Counted from the first letter of the stretch, positions 12,183-24,541 are shown. The stretch is DNA of 64,000 nucleotides from Siphonodentalium dalli (GCA_032622095.1 CP136065.1:62665094-62729093); one strand, 5' to 3'. Numbers and translations: made by a program. Notes: generated by a model not told the origin, from the sequence alone.

Positions 12183-12345
12183 ACATGACAACATGCATAT
12201 GGGGTGTAACATGACAACATGCATATGCCATATGGGGTGTAACATGACAACATGCATATGGGGTGTAACATGACAACATGCATATGGGGTGTAACATGAC
12301 AACATGCATATGGGGTGTGACATGACAACATGCATATGGGGTGTA
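12183..12345. repeat. 26-bp minisatellite, 6 copies
   Basis: Units containing ACATGACAACATGCATATGG then GGTGTA repeat six times. One unit carries an 8-bp internal duplication (GCCATATG) near 12226-12233. Each unit includes overlapping palindromes ATGCAT and CATATG. The cysteine- and histidine-rich ORFs here are read-through of the repeat. Confidence 0.95.
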
Positions 12346-12674
12346 ACTGTGGTATATGCAACGTTGAAACTGTACTAGTAACCATAATGAGGTGTTGGAG
12401 GTTACTGTGCTTTATATATCTTTAATACTGCAGTATTAACGGGGGCACTATACTAAGAGGTGGCCAATTACTTTGAGTATACATGTAGCCATACCTCACA
12501 CATGGAACAGGGCTTGACTTATTTTTAGGTACATGGAAAAATAGGTACGCAGAGCAATACATAACACCTAGTCTGCTTCGTATATTTTACATAAATATCA
12601 ACCGATTTGGTGCAGTGTTGAAGCGGTAACCTTTCTAGTACTGCTGTGTTAGAAGTTTCTGGTGTGAGACCACA

Positions 12675-12753
12675 CAAGCCATATTTCTGAATAAATCCTG
12701 AAAAATTACCCACAATCCTGAGGTTAAGTGGTCACTTACTTTGGGCATTACTG
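12675..12753. mobile_element. half copy of the TA-duplicating fold-back MITE
   Basis: CAAGCCATATTTCTGA, then AAATCCTGAAAAATTACCCA, and the terminus GGGCATTACTG followed by TA match the right arm of the MITE at 15769-15979. The left arm is missing. Confidence 0.75.
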
Positions 12754-13007
12754 TAATTCCCTGACATTCCCCCAATCTTTGACTAAAAGAAAATTCACCC
12801 TTTTGATATCATTTGACCATGAAATGGCCCGAAAAAGATGTTTTATGAAATTTACGTTTGTTTTTTATTTAATTTTGTTTGTTCAAGTAACATATCAAAT
12901 GAGTGAAATTTTATTTTAGTCATTCATGTGGGTATTGTTAGTGGGGAGATATTTAAGGGGAGGTATCCTGTTACAACGGTATATGCTACTAGTATATGTA
13001 CATAAGT

Positions 13008-13156
13008 ATTAACTGTCATGTGGACTGTTTTTATGGAGATGTAACCGTGAGGTAAGTGGACATAACTTGTGTAAAACCCAAAGGGTTTTACATACAAGTT
13101 ATGACCACTTTCCTCACGGTTACATCTCCATTAAAATAGTCCACATGACAGTTAAT
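13008..13156. mobile_element. 149-bp fold-back palindrome
   Basis: Two arms of about 70 bases are near-perfect inverted copies around a centre at AACCCAAAGGGTT near 13082. The ends read ATTAACTGTCATGTGGAC and GTCCACATGACAGTTAAT. No ORF. Most likely a short fold-back MITE. Its family is unlike the others in the window. Confidence 0.8.
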
Positions 13157-15462
13157 CCTTATATTTATATACATTTAGCGAAAAAGCCACTTTTGTAAAT
13201 GTATTTAAATTGAATAGTGTATCGTGACAAAAAACAGCCCAAAGTACCCAATAGCACCCTTGGCAAAAGTTAATAGGAACAATTTCTCTTCATATTGCAA
13301 CCAGATGATGTATTAAGTCAATCCTGCGCGAGTCCAAATGCTCCCAAAACATTACGCGTTCGTCTTTCCAAACCCAATGACGTATGTATGGTGTTGTGAG
13401 CTTGGTGTTATGAGCCGTTGCGCATTCACCGAGAAATAACTGCAACTAGCCACGTGGGCGCCGACCAATCAGTATGCTGGATTTAGTGATGACAACACTT
13501 AGTATGTAAATATATGTATTTGTAGCTGATTCTGACCAACATGCAGCGTTTGAATGGATAACATTACTGTTATAACTGCCCCTCCCCCCCGGGTGATTAA
13601 TTTGGACCGTACATCTTAATAATATGTACATGATTAGTCATTCCGCTTTTCTGATGTCATTACAAGCATTCAAATCTTATTTTTCAGACAGGAGGAGCTG
13701 CCTGACTGGATTGAGACATACACATTTCATTCAAGGCATGATATCTGACAACCAATCATAGAATCATGTTTCCTGAGTGTTTCTTGCAGATAATGATTAC
13801 CCTTGATACCAATATTATTAATTCTGTCCAGGACTGGATGAGGAAGGATTTCAAATGTTATTCGGTGTACATGTAACGGATACATGTAATCTAGATGTTA
13901 TCGGTATTCGTCCATGCATGACATAATGTGAGTTGTTGCTTTGTGACAGTCCTGGCTATATACATGTACCATATGTATGCCAATGGACGGTATGCACTGA
14001 ATCCAGTACTGTGCAGCGAAGGGGAGGCTTTAATATATAACCAAATGATGACCAATGTCTTCATCAAAGGCAAAAATGACACATCAATTCCTTCCTTGAT
14101 GGAGACCGATCAGTGACGTCTACATTTTATCAGACTTAGTGGTGAAAATCTTGGCAAGTGAAGTTAGTGAATTCAATTCTACAACATACATGTACCTGTA
14201 TGCTTCTGTATGTACCTGTATGAGTCTCAGAAAATGTGCACTATGGCATCCAGTGTATGCATAACCTTTGTTATACCGTACTTCATACTACATTGACCAG
14301 AATTTGGAGGTGTACCAGTTTCATATCTCTACACAAAGCACAACAGTACCCATGGATCAGTCTCAAGCCTTGTTTCTGAGCTTGTCTGAAGGATATGAAC
14401 TTTTAAAGATATATTATGCACTTGTTCTGGTGCGTGAAACTGATCAGTTAGTACCAAGGCGCTATGCCAACTGGAATAAGGTAGCATTCTACTAACATAG
14501 CCGAAAATCGAAAGCAAATCAACCGTAATACTCCATAGAAAACATTGTCTGAACTACGCTCAATTGTGAATATTTACTACTCGATTCGGGGCGCATCTAT
14601 CGGCGATAATATAACGAAAACGAGTTCGCCTTTGATAGTTACTGCATTTAATTATGTATACGAATGATGGTGTGTGTTGTTAATTTGGATATAATGTTTG
14701 TAAAAAGTACTACTTTTAACAAGATTATTCTCCATTTATATTTTATCACCCTATTGGAGTGTTTCACATCACTTCAAGTGACACATTATTGCAGCATGTC
14801 AATATAATCAGATTCATGTACATGTACACACATACAGGCCTTAAAATCCATCACAGAATAAAAATATTCTGATGTTCCTTTATCTTTGTCAACCTGCTGT
14901 ATCACCAAGTAATCTGTACAAGGAGCTTAATGTGGCTTAGACATAGAGCACATTCATTTGTTGCATATATTCTGTTGAGTATACAAGGAGATGGTCTCAT
15001 AAATGGCCGGATTTAGTGTACCCTTTAATGCTTGTAATACATGCATGTACTAGTACCTGTTTAGACCAAGTTTTCCCTGTCCACAACTTGTGGTATCGGT
15101 TGGGTTGATGCTGTTTTGGACCGAGTCCCATCCCGATACTCTTCTATAATGGACTTTACGCTCAGAATTGTGGGTTGAAGTTATCTTGATTGTAGCACTA
15201 CCAGTATTTCGTCAGATTAGGTCAAAGTGACGCTTTTTTATAAGAACATAGAGGGCAGCCTTTCCCAAGCGTGATGATTTCAAACCTGCATATACTTAAA
15301 GTAATTGACCATCTCTAACGTGGTGTTACCCAGGTAATGCTGTGGTATTACACTGCAGTAATTTCCAACACCATGGTAAGGTTGTCACTTGAACACAAAA
15401 CAGCACCACGATGGATGCGGTATGCAATTAAAATGCAGTGATTCTCCTTATATCTTTGGAAC
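13157..15462. other. no recognised feature
   Basis: About 2.3 kb of AT-rich sequence with scattered ACATGTAC motifs near 13868, 13962, 14188 and 14818. The ORFs at 13891-14116 and 14268-14517 overlap on opposite strands and have no recognisable domain. Confidence 0.5.
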
Positions 15463-15466
15463 TTAA

Positions 15467-15500
15467 AGGAATGGATGGCCTTCGTTATAGGTTATAATTT
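15467..15500 (+). mobile_element. left-end fragment of the TTAA fold-back family
   Basis: TTAA at 15463-15466 is followed by AGGAATGGATGGCCTTCG, the same terminus as at 53267. No matching right end was found nearby. Confidence 0.5.
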
Positions 15501-15768
15501 ATAAATAACATTTACAAAAAGTTTCCCAAGAATATACTAATAGTATAGGATAATGTTCATATGAATGCGTTATTATCCACAAAACACACTTTGTGTGAGT
15601 CAATCGTTTGTTTATATACAGCAGTAAATAGTGAGCGATAAGCAAAACACTCAACACCGTTGCGATTGTTTAATTGAGCGATTCATGGTGACCCATTCAA
15701 CACTTCAAAATCTTGAGAGGTTATAGAAGAGTAGCCGGACAGGACTCGATCCAAAACAGTTTCAACTG

Positions 15769-15979
15769 CAGTAATGCTCTAAGTAATCAACTCCTTAACC
15801 ACAGCAGAATTATGGGTAACTTTTCAGGATTTAGTTGGAAATATGGCTTGTTGCCATTCATCGGAAAGCTCTCAGAGCTTTCTGATGAATGGCAACAAGC
15901 CATATTTCCGACTAAATCCTGAAAAGTTACCCATAATTCTACTGTGTTTAAGGAGTCGATTATACTCTGGGCATTACTG
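15769..15979. mobile_element. TA-duplicating fold-back MITE, full copy
   Basis: A 211-bp near-perfect palindrome. The termini are CAGTAATGC and GCATTACTG, with TA on the right and TG on the left. Each arm carries GAATTATGGGTAACTTTTCA then CAGGATTTAGT and ATGGCTTGTTGCCATTCATC, and the centre is AGCTCTCAGAGCT near 15870. No coding capacity. The TA flank and fold-back structure suggest mobilisation by a Tc1/mariner-type transposase, which is an inference. Two opposite-strand 60-codon ORFs across it are artefacts. Confidence 0.9.
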
Positions 15980-16640
15980 TATTCGATATCTCAAGCTGTT
16001 GCATACCGAAAAGACTTGGGCTAGTACCTGAACAGTAAACCTGCAATCTGCATGATTCATGAAACAGCTATTGAAACCATGCTGTATATACTTAGAATTA
16101 CACAATTTTGTTTATGGGTTTGTTGATATGACACGAGTGCTAGCGCACAATGACGGAATGAACAGCACACCCTAGAGTTCTATCTTTCCTCAATGGCACA
16201 AGTGCTGTATCAACAAATCCATTAATACAAGTGTCTTTCTGTGTTTATTACACATCACCCGTCCTAGAATATGTGCATTTAAAAATACAGGGTTACGATG
16301 TTTATTAAGGCACATACAGTGCTTGTTTTGTCATGTGTGATGATTTTTTATCCTATCGTTTGAACTGGATACTCAAATAACAGAAATTGTTATATATTAT
16401 TTTTGCAACCGACAGATTTGAGGTAACTCTTTCTATTGAAAATCATGTGTCGGGATGTAATATTAGCAATCAATATATTTTTTGTTGCGTATATAGGTTT
16501 ATACAATTTTAAGAGGCAGAACAAGATACAGGTACTTTGTATAGTTCCATTTCGCGAATGTACACAGTATCTTGTTTGGCCACTTGCAATTTTAGAAACC
16601 CATAACTGTAACGAGAAATTGTTGACTGTATATTTAAAGT
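15980..16640. other. no recognised feature
   Basis: AT-rich sequence between two fold-back elements. The ORF pair at 16390-16726 overlaps the next element on both strands and is not supported. Confidence 0.5.
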
Positions 16641-16644
16641 TTAA

Positions 16645-17136
16645 AGGTACGGGAGGCCTTGGCGGTGGGTATGCTGTGAAAATATTTCCACCGGTCAAAA
16701 ACCGCCACAAACAGAAAGAATATTAAAATGCAGACAGACTTTGTCCGTATACAAATAAGAAATATCGCATAAACAGTATGTTATTGTCATATGTTTGGCC
16801 ATTCTTATGTAAACAAAAGCATAAAAAGGTACTTTCCTGGTGTTTGTTTATATTATGATGGTAAACATAAAGAGCGTTCATTGTTGCTGAATTTTGATAT
16901 GGAACGAATAAAGAGCATTTATATCATTTGTGTGTGATTAGCCAGTAACACTGTGCTGCCTTCTGTAACACAATCAGGTTCCTGCTTAGGTAAAATATAG
17001 TAGGTCTTTATGATAGCATGCTGTTTACGCGATGGTCATGTTTATATGAACAAAACTGTATGCGTTTTAATGTTTTTCTGTTTACGGTGATTGAAACAAA
17101 TATGAATATTTTCGACAACTAAGGCCTCCCGTGCCT
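16645..17136. mobile_element. TTAA-flanked fold-back element, 492 bp
   Basis: TTAA at 16641-16644 and 17137-17140 flanks termini AGGTACGGGAGGCCTT and GGCCTCCCGTGCCT, a terminal inverted repeat with one mismatch in the first 12 bases. The interior shares AACAGAAAGAATATTAAAAT and GTATGTTATTGTCA with the copy at 53267, and CATAAAGAGCG with the copy at 56737. A TTAA duplication with AGG ends fits the Kolobok superfamily better than piggyBac, whose ends are usually CCC. That assignment is inferred. Confidence 0.8.
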
Positions 17137-17229
17137 TTAAGCCCCCTTATTGTCTCTATTATACATTTAACAATGATATTTACAAGTTTTTATATTCAGA
17201 ATAAATGTCAATTGTATATTTTAAAACAC

Positions 17230-17798
17230 AATTGAAATTATATATTAATTTAAAATTAAATGTTTTTCTTAATTAAGAATTGTTTTCTAATATATCTTTC
17301 CTAATTGGGGAAAATATTCCTAGTTAAGAAAACTTGTTTTCCTCACTTAGATTTATTTTCCTGCTTGAGAAAATCTCATTCTAGATAAAATTGGCATCAC
17401 TTAAGAAAAAATATCTTGACGATATTTCTTACTATAGAAAATATAATTTCTTGTTCTAGATTAATTGTATAGCTTTCTTAAATTTCTAGCTATTCTCCCA
17501 AGATAATCGCAGTATCTCTTAAACTTATCTTATTTCAAGAAAAATAAACTTATGTGAGAAAAACAATCTTTCCTACATTAAGAAAAAAAATCTATACTAA
17601 GATTTTTTAACTAGGATTTTCTTACTAAGATTACTGTGTTTTCTTAAAGAAATTTTCTCAGACAAGAAATTATCCCACCCTTTCATTTCTTGACCTAGAA
17701 AATATGTTTTTCTTATTTTTCTAGCTATTCTCCCAAGATAATATCTCATTTCAAGATTATTTTTTTCCTGAATTGAGAAAATATTTTTGGCAGTGCAC
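17230..17798. repeat. TTTCTTA/AAGAAA-rich degenerate block ending GGCAGTG
   Basis: Dense TTAAGAAA, TTTTCTTA, CAAGATAAT and AGAAAAT words on both strands, ending GAGAAAATATTTTTGGCAGTG. This end is the inverted match of the start of the block at 4785. It is probably the interior of the same old element family, with its left end unrecognised. The 95-codon minus-strand ORF at 17884-17597 is lysine- and isoleucine-rich low complexity and is not a gene. Confidence 0.55.
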
Positions 17799-18548
17799 CA
17801 TAACATACATTTATATATCACACAATTAGCCCCTAAACCCGGCCTCATATGTGTTATAGTAAGACAAGCGTGTATTATCGTCACACACAGTGAGGAAAGA
17901 GCTCAGCGCAATGATATCGATGTCGATGCCGCAACTGTATTATTTTGTTAAGTAGAATATAATTATGATATTCAATTTGTGTTGGGTAGTGTAGTGTTGA
18001 CTGTGAAATAAATATGGGTGATAAGGATGGTTGAACAAGTTTGTTAACACGAAAATACACATTTAAGACACAGTAAAATTGAACTATATGTTGTCTTGAA
18101 GGTGTCGTTACTTCCTCTTTGGTTGTCACAAGGAACTCAATACTAATTTTGATTTAACCCAGCTGTTTCGAGATCGTTTTTTCTTGATAAAATATGATTA
18201 TATGGATGTAGAAATCGTCGCAACTCCATACGAAATTTATTAACATCGTCCACTAAATTCGATTCGAGTCTCGCGAAAGCTCGACTGGATTCGAATTTAA
18301 GGCACTCGGTTAAAAAAAATTCGTATAGAAGTGCAACTCCTCAGAGATCTTTTTTATATCTCAACAGAGAGTGCTCAACTCAAGATAAGAACTCATTGAT
18401 GTTCATAATAGCTATTTTCATAATAAAGAAATAGTGGAGTACTGAAATGTGAATGAGCTACTTTAAATATGAAACGCGTTTATGATATATGTAATCTTAT
18501 GTATGCGGGAGCTAAGAGGCAATTAACTTGTTCATTAATAAATGTAAG
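17799..18548. other. no recognised feature
   Basis: AT-rich intergenic or intronic sequence. If the exon at 18841-18670 is real, this is probably part of its downstream intron on the minus strand. Confidence 0.45.
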
Positions 18549-18640
18549 ATAATGATGATGGTGGTGGAAGATGATGATTGATGATGATGATGATGATGGA
18601 TGATAATGATGATGGATGATGATGATGATGAACATGGGTG
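18549..18640. repeat. ATG/GAT trinucleotide microsatellite
   Basis: An imperfect GAT repeat with GATGATGATGG interruptions. It produces the His- and Ser-rich tails of the overlapping minus-strand ORFs. Confidence 0.95.
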
Positions 18641-18669
18641 AGGTAACTGCAAAAGATTGTTGAACTCAC

Positions 18670-18841
18670 CGCTTGCATTTGGCAGCGTGTTGCGGACGTT
18701 AGTACTCGTCGTTTGGAGGTCACCATACAGCTTGAAGTTGTTTATCTCCTCTTGCATTGATGTGGGGTGGTTATCTGGGATGGTGATAGTTTGGAATCCT
18801 CGGGGCTTGATATACGATGGAAGCACACGCCGCCTGCTCAT
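18670..18841 (-). CDS. isolated coding exon of an unrecognised protein
   Basis: On the minus strand a 57-codon open stretch begins MSRRRVLPSYIKPRGFQT and ends at NTLPNAS. It is followed at once by a canonical donor GTGAGT (18669-18664), leaving one extra coding base (phase 1). Beyond the donor the frame runs into the GAT microsatellite, so the biological end is the donor. The codon before the ATG is TAG, within a T-rich tract ending GTATGTAG, so this could be a first exon starting at 18841 or an internal exon with its acceptor at 18842. Composition is balanced and unlike the repeat ORFs around it. I do not recognise the protein family, and no partner exon is evident nearby. The function is unknown. 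Confidence 0.5.
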
Positions 18842-21124
18842 CTACATACATAAATAAAAACACAAACATTTCATAATAATGTGTTTGTTTTGAAGACGTA
18901 TTATGTACTTATATCGTCGAATAAAACAAATCAGTGTTATGGTATCATAAAACACTATCCCAATTGGAAGTATGTAGCAATGAAGTAAGATTATCGAAAA
19001 TGTCCAACCACATCGACTATAATATTTCAGACCGTTTGAACTATATAACGGACAAATGTAAATACTTACTACTTTATTTGGGAGGCTTTATACGCCATAC
19101 ACATTACATCAATGATTGCGCCAATGCTATAATTCGTTTATATAATGAAGATGTTTTCTGACAATTTGGATACCAAATATATGAAAATAATTTATCTTGG
19201 CAAGAGTATATCTTAATTCCGGTCGTTCATAGGAGTGTTTCATATCACTTTAATGTATTGCTTTATTGTCGTTTCGGCCACTATTATTCCATGATATGTT
19301 AAGATCGACGGTGGGGATGAAGGTTATACTGGTGTGAATATGGTTCGGATTGACATCTAGCAGGGAGAGTGGTTTGGGAGGCTAACCCCGGGATCTTCGA
19401 AAGGGCCGAATGGCCCTTTCCTTAACCCCTCATTTGACATCTAACAGATGCGGGAAGAAATTATAGGAGAGAATAAAATAGACACTGGGCCCTGATTGGT
19501 CAATAAGCCTTGTGTGTTTTTAGCATAATTAATTCATCACACCTCTTCCCTATGCATTCCCATAGATAAAATAGCCATTGACACAGGACTTATCCCTTTA
19601 AAATTTTAATTTTGTGGTGTGGTCTAAAATATGACCTTATTTTTTTTAGTGCGGTTCTCAGTTGGGGGGGGGGGTAATATAAAATTTGCAGGGTGGGGGT
19701 GGGACAAACTCATTTTTTAAAGCCTCATGCAAAATTTTACTAAAGACCTTTTGTGCCCTTATTTGACATTTGTAACAGTTTAAAACATATAAGAATTTAT
19801 AACAGTAAACACACCATATTTATGTTACTGGGACCTCATATGGGCCTTAGTGGAGATGACATAAACTATGGCATGTTGCATATGGGACGGCGCGGTGAAA
19901 AAATTGCCGACACCCTTCGGAAAGAAGCTTCGAGAAATGTAAAACTGAACTAAATAAACTTATCTTGGTGTAACTAAAGCCTAGATCATTATATGCATGA
20001 AAAAGAGCGAGTAACTTATTTGCATGTCTATCAACTCAGATGATCTCTCACAAGACCTAAAGTATCCAAGTCTGGTCTAGTGATGTGACTGCTTGTCATC
20101 TATATATATAGTAGGATCTGTCCGTAATTTTCTCTTAGACCTCTGGGCTGAGTTCAACCAAATTTGGTGTGGTGACTCGGAGTACAGTGGCGGATGTTAA
20201 TAATGGTGTTAGTTTTTCCAAATTTTGAATTAAAAAAAATAAAATAAAATTGGCTTTGTTAAATTGAGGACGAAGTTCAATCTAAATTAAAAAAAAATAA
20301 AATATATATGAATCAAAATGTTTCAGCGGTCAAAACGATCAAGTGGCAGCCGCTAAATAAAGTCTCTGTCTAAGATCAAAATGTGCAAAAGGTCCCTGAC
20401 GCTGACGCTGAATATAGGCTCCCAAAGGGAGACTGTTTCAGCTAGTTTATAGTATAATAGAAGTAAGTTGCCCCAGTAGACTAACATAAGTGACATGGAA
20501 TATGTTAGCTAATGGGCTGGTTGACAGACAAATCAGAGAATAGTTAGAAATTATGAAATTGTGTGTATCCTGCACAATGACCTTGGTTTACAGATTATTA
20601 GCAATTTATAAAACATTTTTTTTAATTAAAAGAGCTTCTGAAACAGGTTGATCTGTTAATTGAAATAAATGAGATCATTCCCAGTCATATGAGTGACGTC
20701 AGTAGAGTTTTATGCGGTTTTGGTTTTAGACCAAATTTAGTGAAATTTGGGGGGGGGGGGGTAAAAAAATTGGGAGTAAAAAAAAAATTGCAGGTTTGGG
20801 GGTTCTGGGTCCCCGAAAATGCCAGATGCAATAAAACAAAACTGCATACCTTCCTGCAAATATTTCACCCCCTGCGGTTCTGACAATTTTTACGAAAACA
20901 AAGATTTAAAGGATAATTCCCCGCTAGTCCTATATGATTTTCTGCATAAAAGATTCCCACAAATTTCAATCTTTGAGATTTAAATAAAATGTTGGACCTG
21001 GGAATTATATTGTAAACAGAATAAACTAAAACGTTTGCACTGAGGCCTTTGTAAGACATTTACACCAGCGTAACACAGGGAACTGACTCCACGACACGCA
21101 AAGATCACCGACCTCTAGAAAGCA
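18842..21124. other. mostly unannotated stretch
   Basis: Contains a G run at 19662-19671, another at 20750-20761, and an A/T-rich segment at 20228-20310. A small palindrome, GGGCCGAATGGCCC, lies at 19402-19415. The ORFs at 18934, 19753, 20689 and 20865 are short and lack recognisable features. Confidence 0.45.
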
Positions 21125-21320
21125 CAACACACGAGTCGGGTTACATTCCTTGTGCATGGGTATGACACGCGTGTCGGATTACCTTCCTTGTGTGTGGGTG
21201 TGACACACGAGTCGGATTACCTTCCTTGTGTGTGGGTGTGACACACGAGTCGGATTACATTCCTTGTGTGTGGGTATGACACACCTGTCGAGTTACCTTT
21301 CTTGTTTGTGTGTGTCATAT
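21125..21320. repeat. 38-bp minisatellite, 5 copies
   Basis: The motif GACACACGAGTCGGATTAC followed by CTTCCTTGTGTGTGGG repeats, with GACAC words at 21164, 21202, 21240 and 21278, an exact 38-bp period. It adjoins the tRNA-like sequence at 21325-21402. Confidence 0.95.
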
Positions 21321-21324
21321 TCGC

Positions 21325-21402
21325 GCTAATTGGGGTTCGAACAGCTTCGCTATCGCTGGTTTGCCTAATGTGCCATGCACCTTACTAAGTGAGCCACCGT
21401 GA
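21325..21402 (-). mobile_element. tRNA-like SINE head (or tRNA pseudogene)
   Basis: On the minus strand the sequence has an A-box-like TGGCTCACTTAGTAAGG and, about 30 bases later, a near-perfect B box GTTCGAACCCC. The terminal stems do not pair well, so it is not a functional tRNA. Downstream on the same strand lies the 38-bp minisatellite, which suggests a SINE whose body has expanded in tandem. Confidence 0.6.
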
Positions 21403-21996
21403 TATTATACAAAGAAGAGCGTTTAACATCTGAAGAAGACCAATATACAACTAATAGTCAGGTTCAACCAAACGTATATGTAACTTGTATTGCTATATAG
21501 ATTCGTATGGCGGAAAAAGTCATCTCATTTTGTGGCGCGAAACATGCATGTTTATACAGTCATGTAGAAGCCCTGCATCCGATTTATTATACCACCAACT
21601 TTGGCCAAAATGTTCAACAATTGAAAAGCTCGTGCTTGACATAATATTAGTGGGATATTTCAGACAATAAATCGGTTGAAATTTATATTTTAATTTTCCA
21701 ACCAGTATATTTAGATATAAATAATGTGTTTCCACTGAGTTGTTCCGAACGGAATCAAGACATACTTATGCCAAAATAAGTCATTTTCATATATTTGATA
21801 TCCAAATACCGAATAAAGCGTCCCGAATAAAGTAGTAAATATTTATGTTTGTGCATAGTTCGAACGGTATGTTCTCTGAAATGTTATAGCCGATCTGGTT
21901 GGAGGTTTCGATCCTATTGCTACATTCTTCCAATGGGGATAAGTACATACTATGTATATAAAACAATAATGAAGTGTTTTCTTATTTTATATCATA
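21403..21996. other. no recognised feature
   Basis: The ORFs at 21485-21735 overlap on both strands without recognisable content. The final base at 21996 is the A expected next to a Helitron 3' terminus. Confidence 0.5.
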
Positions 21997-22589
21997 CTAG
22001 AAGGTGACCCGACTTCGTCCGGGCTTGGACCTTGAATTGACCATTTTGAAGGTCACGGTCAGGTGGGGGTAACGATTTGACCCGTCCAAAACACAAAAGT
22101 ACCCGTCGAAATCCATCCGGTTTTACCCGATTTGACCTTAAATTGATCATTTTGAAGGTCAAGGTCAGTCGGGGTCACGATTTTACCCGTCCAAAACACT
22201 CAGTGGACAAAAGTAACCCTATGTATAAAATTTCGTCGAAATCCCATCAAAATTGGCGATTTGACCTTGAATTAACCAGATTTCAAGGTCAAGGTCACGT
22301 CGCACGGGCAAATGAATATGCTTATGAGACTCCCCATACGAAAGTACCCCCACATACCAAGTTTCATCGAAATCCCGTGATATTCGGGCGTTTGACCTTG
22401 AAATGACCCGATTTCAAGGTCAAGGTCACGTCGCACGGACAAATTAATAGGCCCATGCCACCCCCCGGCCAAAAATACCCCCACATACCAAGTTTCATCG
22501 AAATCGGCTCGGCCGTTTTCGAGTTCATCGCGAACACACACACACAGACACACACACACACAGACAGATCTTCCAAAATATATAATAGA
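21997..22589 (-). mobile_element. Helitron-like element 1, family A
   Basis: 593 bp. The body is a chain of TGACCTTGAA / TTTCAAGGTCAAGGTCA inverted modules, with a CACACACA/CAGACA microsatellite next to the 5' terminus. The CTAG terminus lies at 21997-22000. Confidence 0.85.
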
Positions 22590-23139
22590 CTAGCCGATGA
22601 GCCCGACGTTGTCCGGGCTATTCAAAAACCAAATTTCAAGTCGATAGCTCCACCCGTTTCCGAGATCTGGTCTGCGCATGCGATAGCTCTACCCGTTTCC
22701 GAGATCTGGTCTGCGCATGCGCGAAGCTGGCGTCGCACGGGCTCGGCGACCCGATAAAATTCGTATCCGGGGCAAGATACATTCACATAGCAAATTTCAA
22801 GTCGATAGACACCCGTTTCCGAGATCTGGTCTGCGCATGCGCGAAGCTGGCGTCGCACGGGCTCGGCGACCCGATACAATTCGTATCCGGGGCAAGATAC
22901 ATTCAAATAGCAAATTTCAAGTCGATAGCTCCACCGTTTCCGAGATCTCGTCTGCGCATGCGCGAAGCGGGCACCGCACGGGCTCGCCAATACGACAACG
23001 TTCACCGCCCGGTCAAACTACACACACGTACCAAGTTTCGTCTCGATCGGTCGAGAATCGTAGATTTGTATAAATGACAGACAGACAGACAAACAAACAA
23101 ACATACATACAGACAGAGGTCTTCAAAATATATATGAGA
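22590..23139 (-). mobile_element. Helitron-like element 2, family B
   Basis: The body is a ~122-bp tandem unit with TTTCAAGTCGATAGCT, CCGAGATCTGGTCTGCGCAT and ATTCGTATCCGGGGCAAGAT. The 5' side has an ACAGACAGAC/AAACAAAC microsatellite. The first unit is shortened. Confidence 0.85.
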
Positions 23140-23929
23140 CTAGAAGGTGACCCGACTTCGTCCGGGCTTTGACCTTGAATTGACCATTTTGAAGGTCAAG
23201 GTCAGGTGGGGTCAAACACCAACACCCCAAAAATGGTGGAAACCGGCCCAGCGGATACCGGGAAATCGGCCCAGCGGATACCGAGATACCCTATGCATCA
23301 AATTTCGTCCGTAAAAATCCGCCAGTTTAACCCGATTTGATTTCCACTCAAATATATAAACGCGCCTCATATACACACGCTCATTAATTATCAAGTTTCA
23401 AAGTAAAGATAAATTACCATCGGTACCCGAGATATCGCCAAGACGTCTGAAACAGTCAAATGCATCGGCCGGTTAAGCGTTAACGTGATCTAACGTTATG
23501 ACCTCTAACGACGTCATAGAAGTTACGCATTGTTTTTATCCTGATGGAAGATAGTACCACTTCTTCTTGATAATTGAGGCAGATAACACAAACGGATACA
23601 TACACATTATATATCGTTGGAAAGAGGAAACACGAAAGATTCTCACAGTATCATTATTATGACTGGCATTTTATTATTCGCGCTGTTTCGAATCGATTTG
23701 TAAGCACCGAACTCAAATGAAAGTCCAGTAACACAGCGTAAAAACAGATTTGCCCTCGGCACGTGAAAAGTTGACCTCGGATCTGAAAATTAATATGCCT
23801 ATGCCACTTCCCGACCGATAGTATCCTCACATACGAAGTTTCATCGAAATCGGGTCGGCCGTTTTCGAGTTCATCGCGAACACACACACATACAGATACA
23901 CAGACAGATCTTCCAAAATATATAATAGA
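23140..23929 (-). mobile_element. Helitron-like element 3, family A with unrelated internal segment
   Basis: Both ends are family A, but about 23216-23770 is unrelated to the other copies. It contains two CGGCCCAGCGGATACCG words near 23246 and 23267. The foreign segment may be captured host DNA or an older insertion. Confidence 0.75.
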
Positions 23930-24541
23930 CTAGAAGGTGACCCGACTTCGTCCGGGCTTTGACCTTGAATTGTCCATTTGAAGGCCAAGGTCAGGTGGGG
24001 TCACAATTTGACCCGTCCAAAACACTGCCCGGACAAAAGTACCCGACAAACGTGCCCGTCGAAATCCATCCGGTTTTACCCGATTTGACCTTGAATTGAT
24101 TATTTTGAAGGTCAAGATCAGGTCGGGGTCACGATTTGACCAGTCCAAAACACTCAGTGGACAAAAGTAACCCTATGTATAAAATTTCATCTAAATCCCA
24201 TCAAAATTGGCGATTTGACCTTGAATTGAACCGATTTCAAGGTCAAGGTCATGTCGCACGGGCAAATGAATATGCTTATGAGACTCTCCATACGAAAGTA
24301 CCCCCACATGCCAAGTTTGATCGAAATCCCGTGATATTCGGGCGTTTGACCTTGAAATTACCCGATTTCAAGGTCAAGGTCACGTCGCACGGGCAAATTA
24401 ATAGGCCTATGCCACTTCCCGGCCGAAAATACCTCCACATACCAAGTTTCATCGAAATCGGGTCGTCCGTTTTCGAGTTCATCGCGAACACACACACAGA
24501 CAGACACACAGACAGACAGATCTTCCAAAATATATAATAGA
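23930..24541 (-). mobile_element. Helitron-like element 4, family A
   Basis: 612 bp, collinear with element 1 but with an extra CACTGCCCGGACAAAAGTAC module near its 3' terminus. Confidence 0.85.

Noticed and set aside
12170-12385. Cysteine-rich peptide encoded by the 26-bp repeat
   Set aside because: All three minus-strand frames stay open because of the repeat itself. There is no evidence of a real start or secretion signal.
21325-21402. Functional tRNA gene
   Set aside because: The internal promoter boxes are good, but the acceptor and other stems do not pair, and it abuts a minisatellite, which fits a SINE head better.
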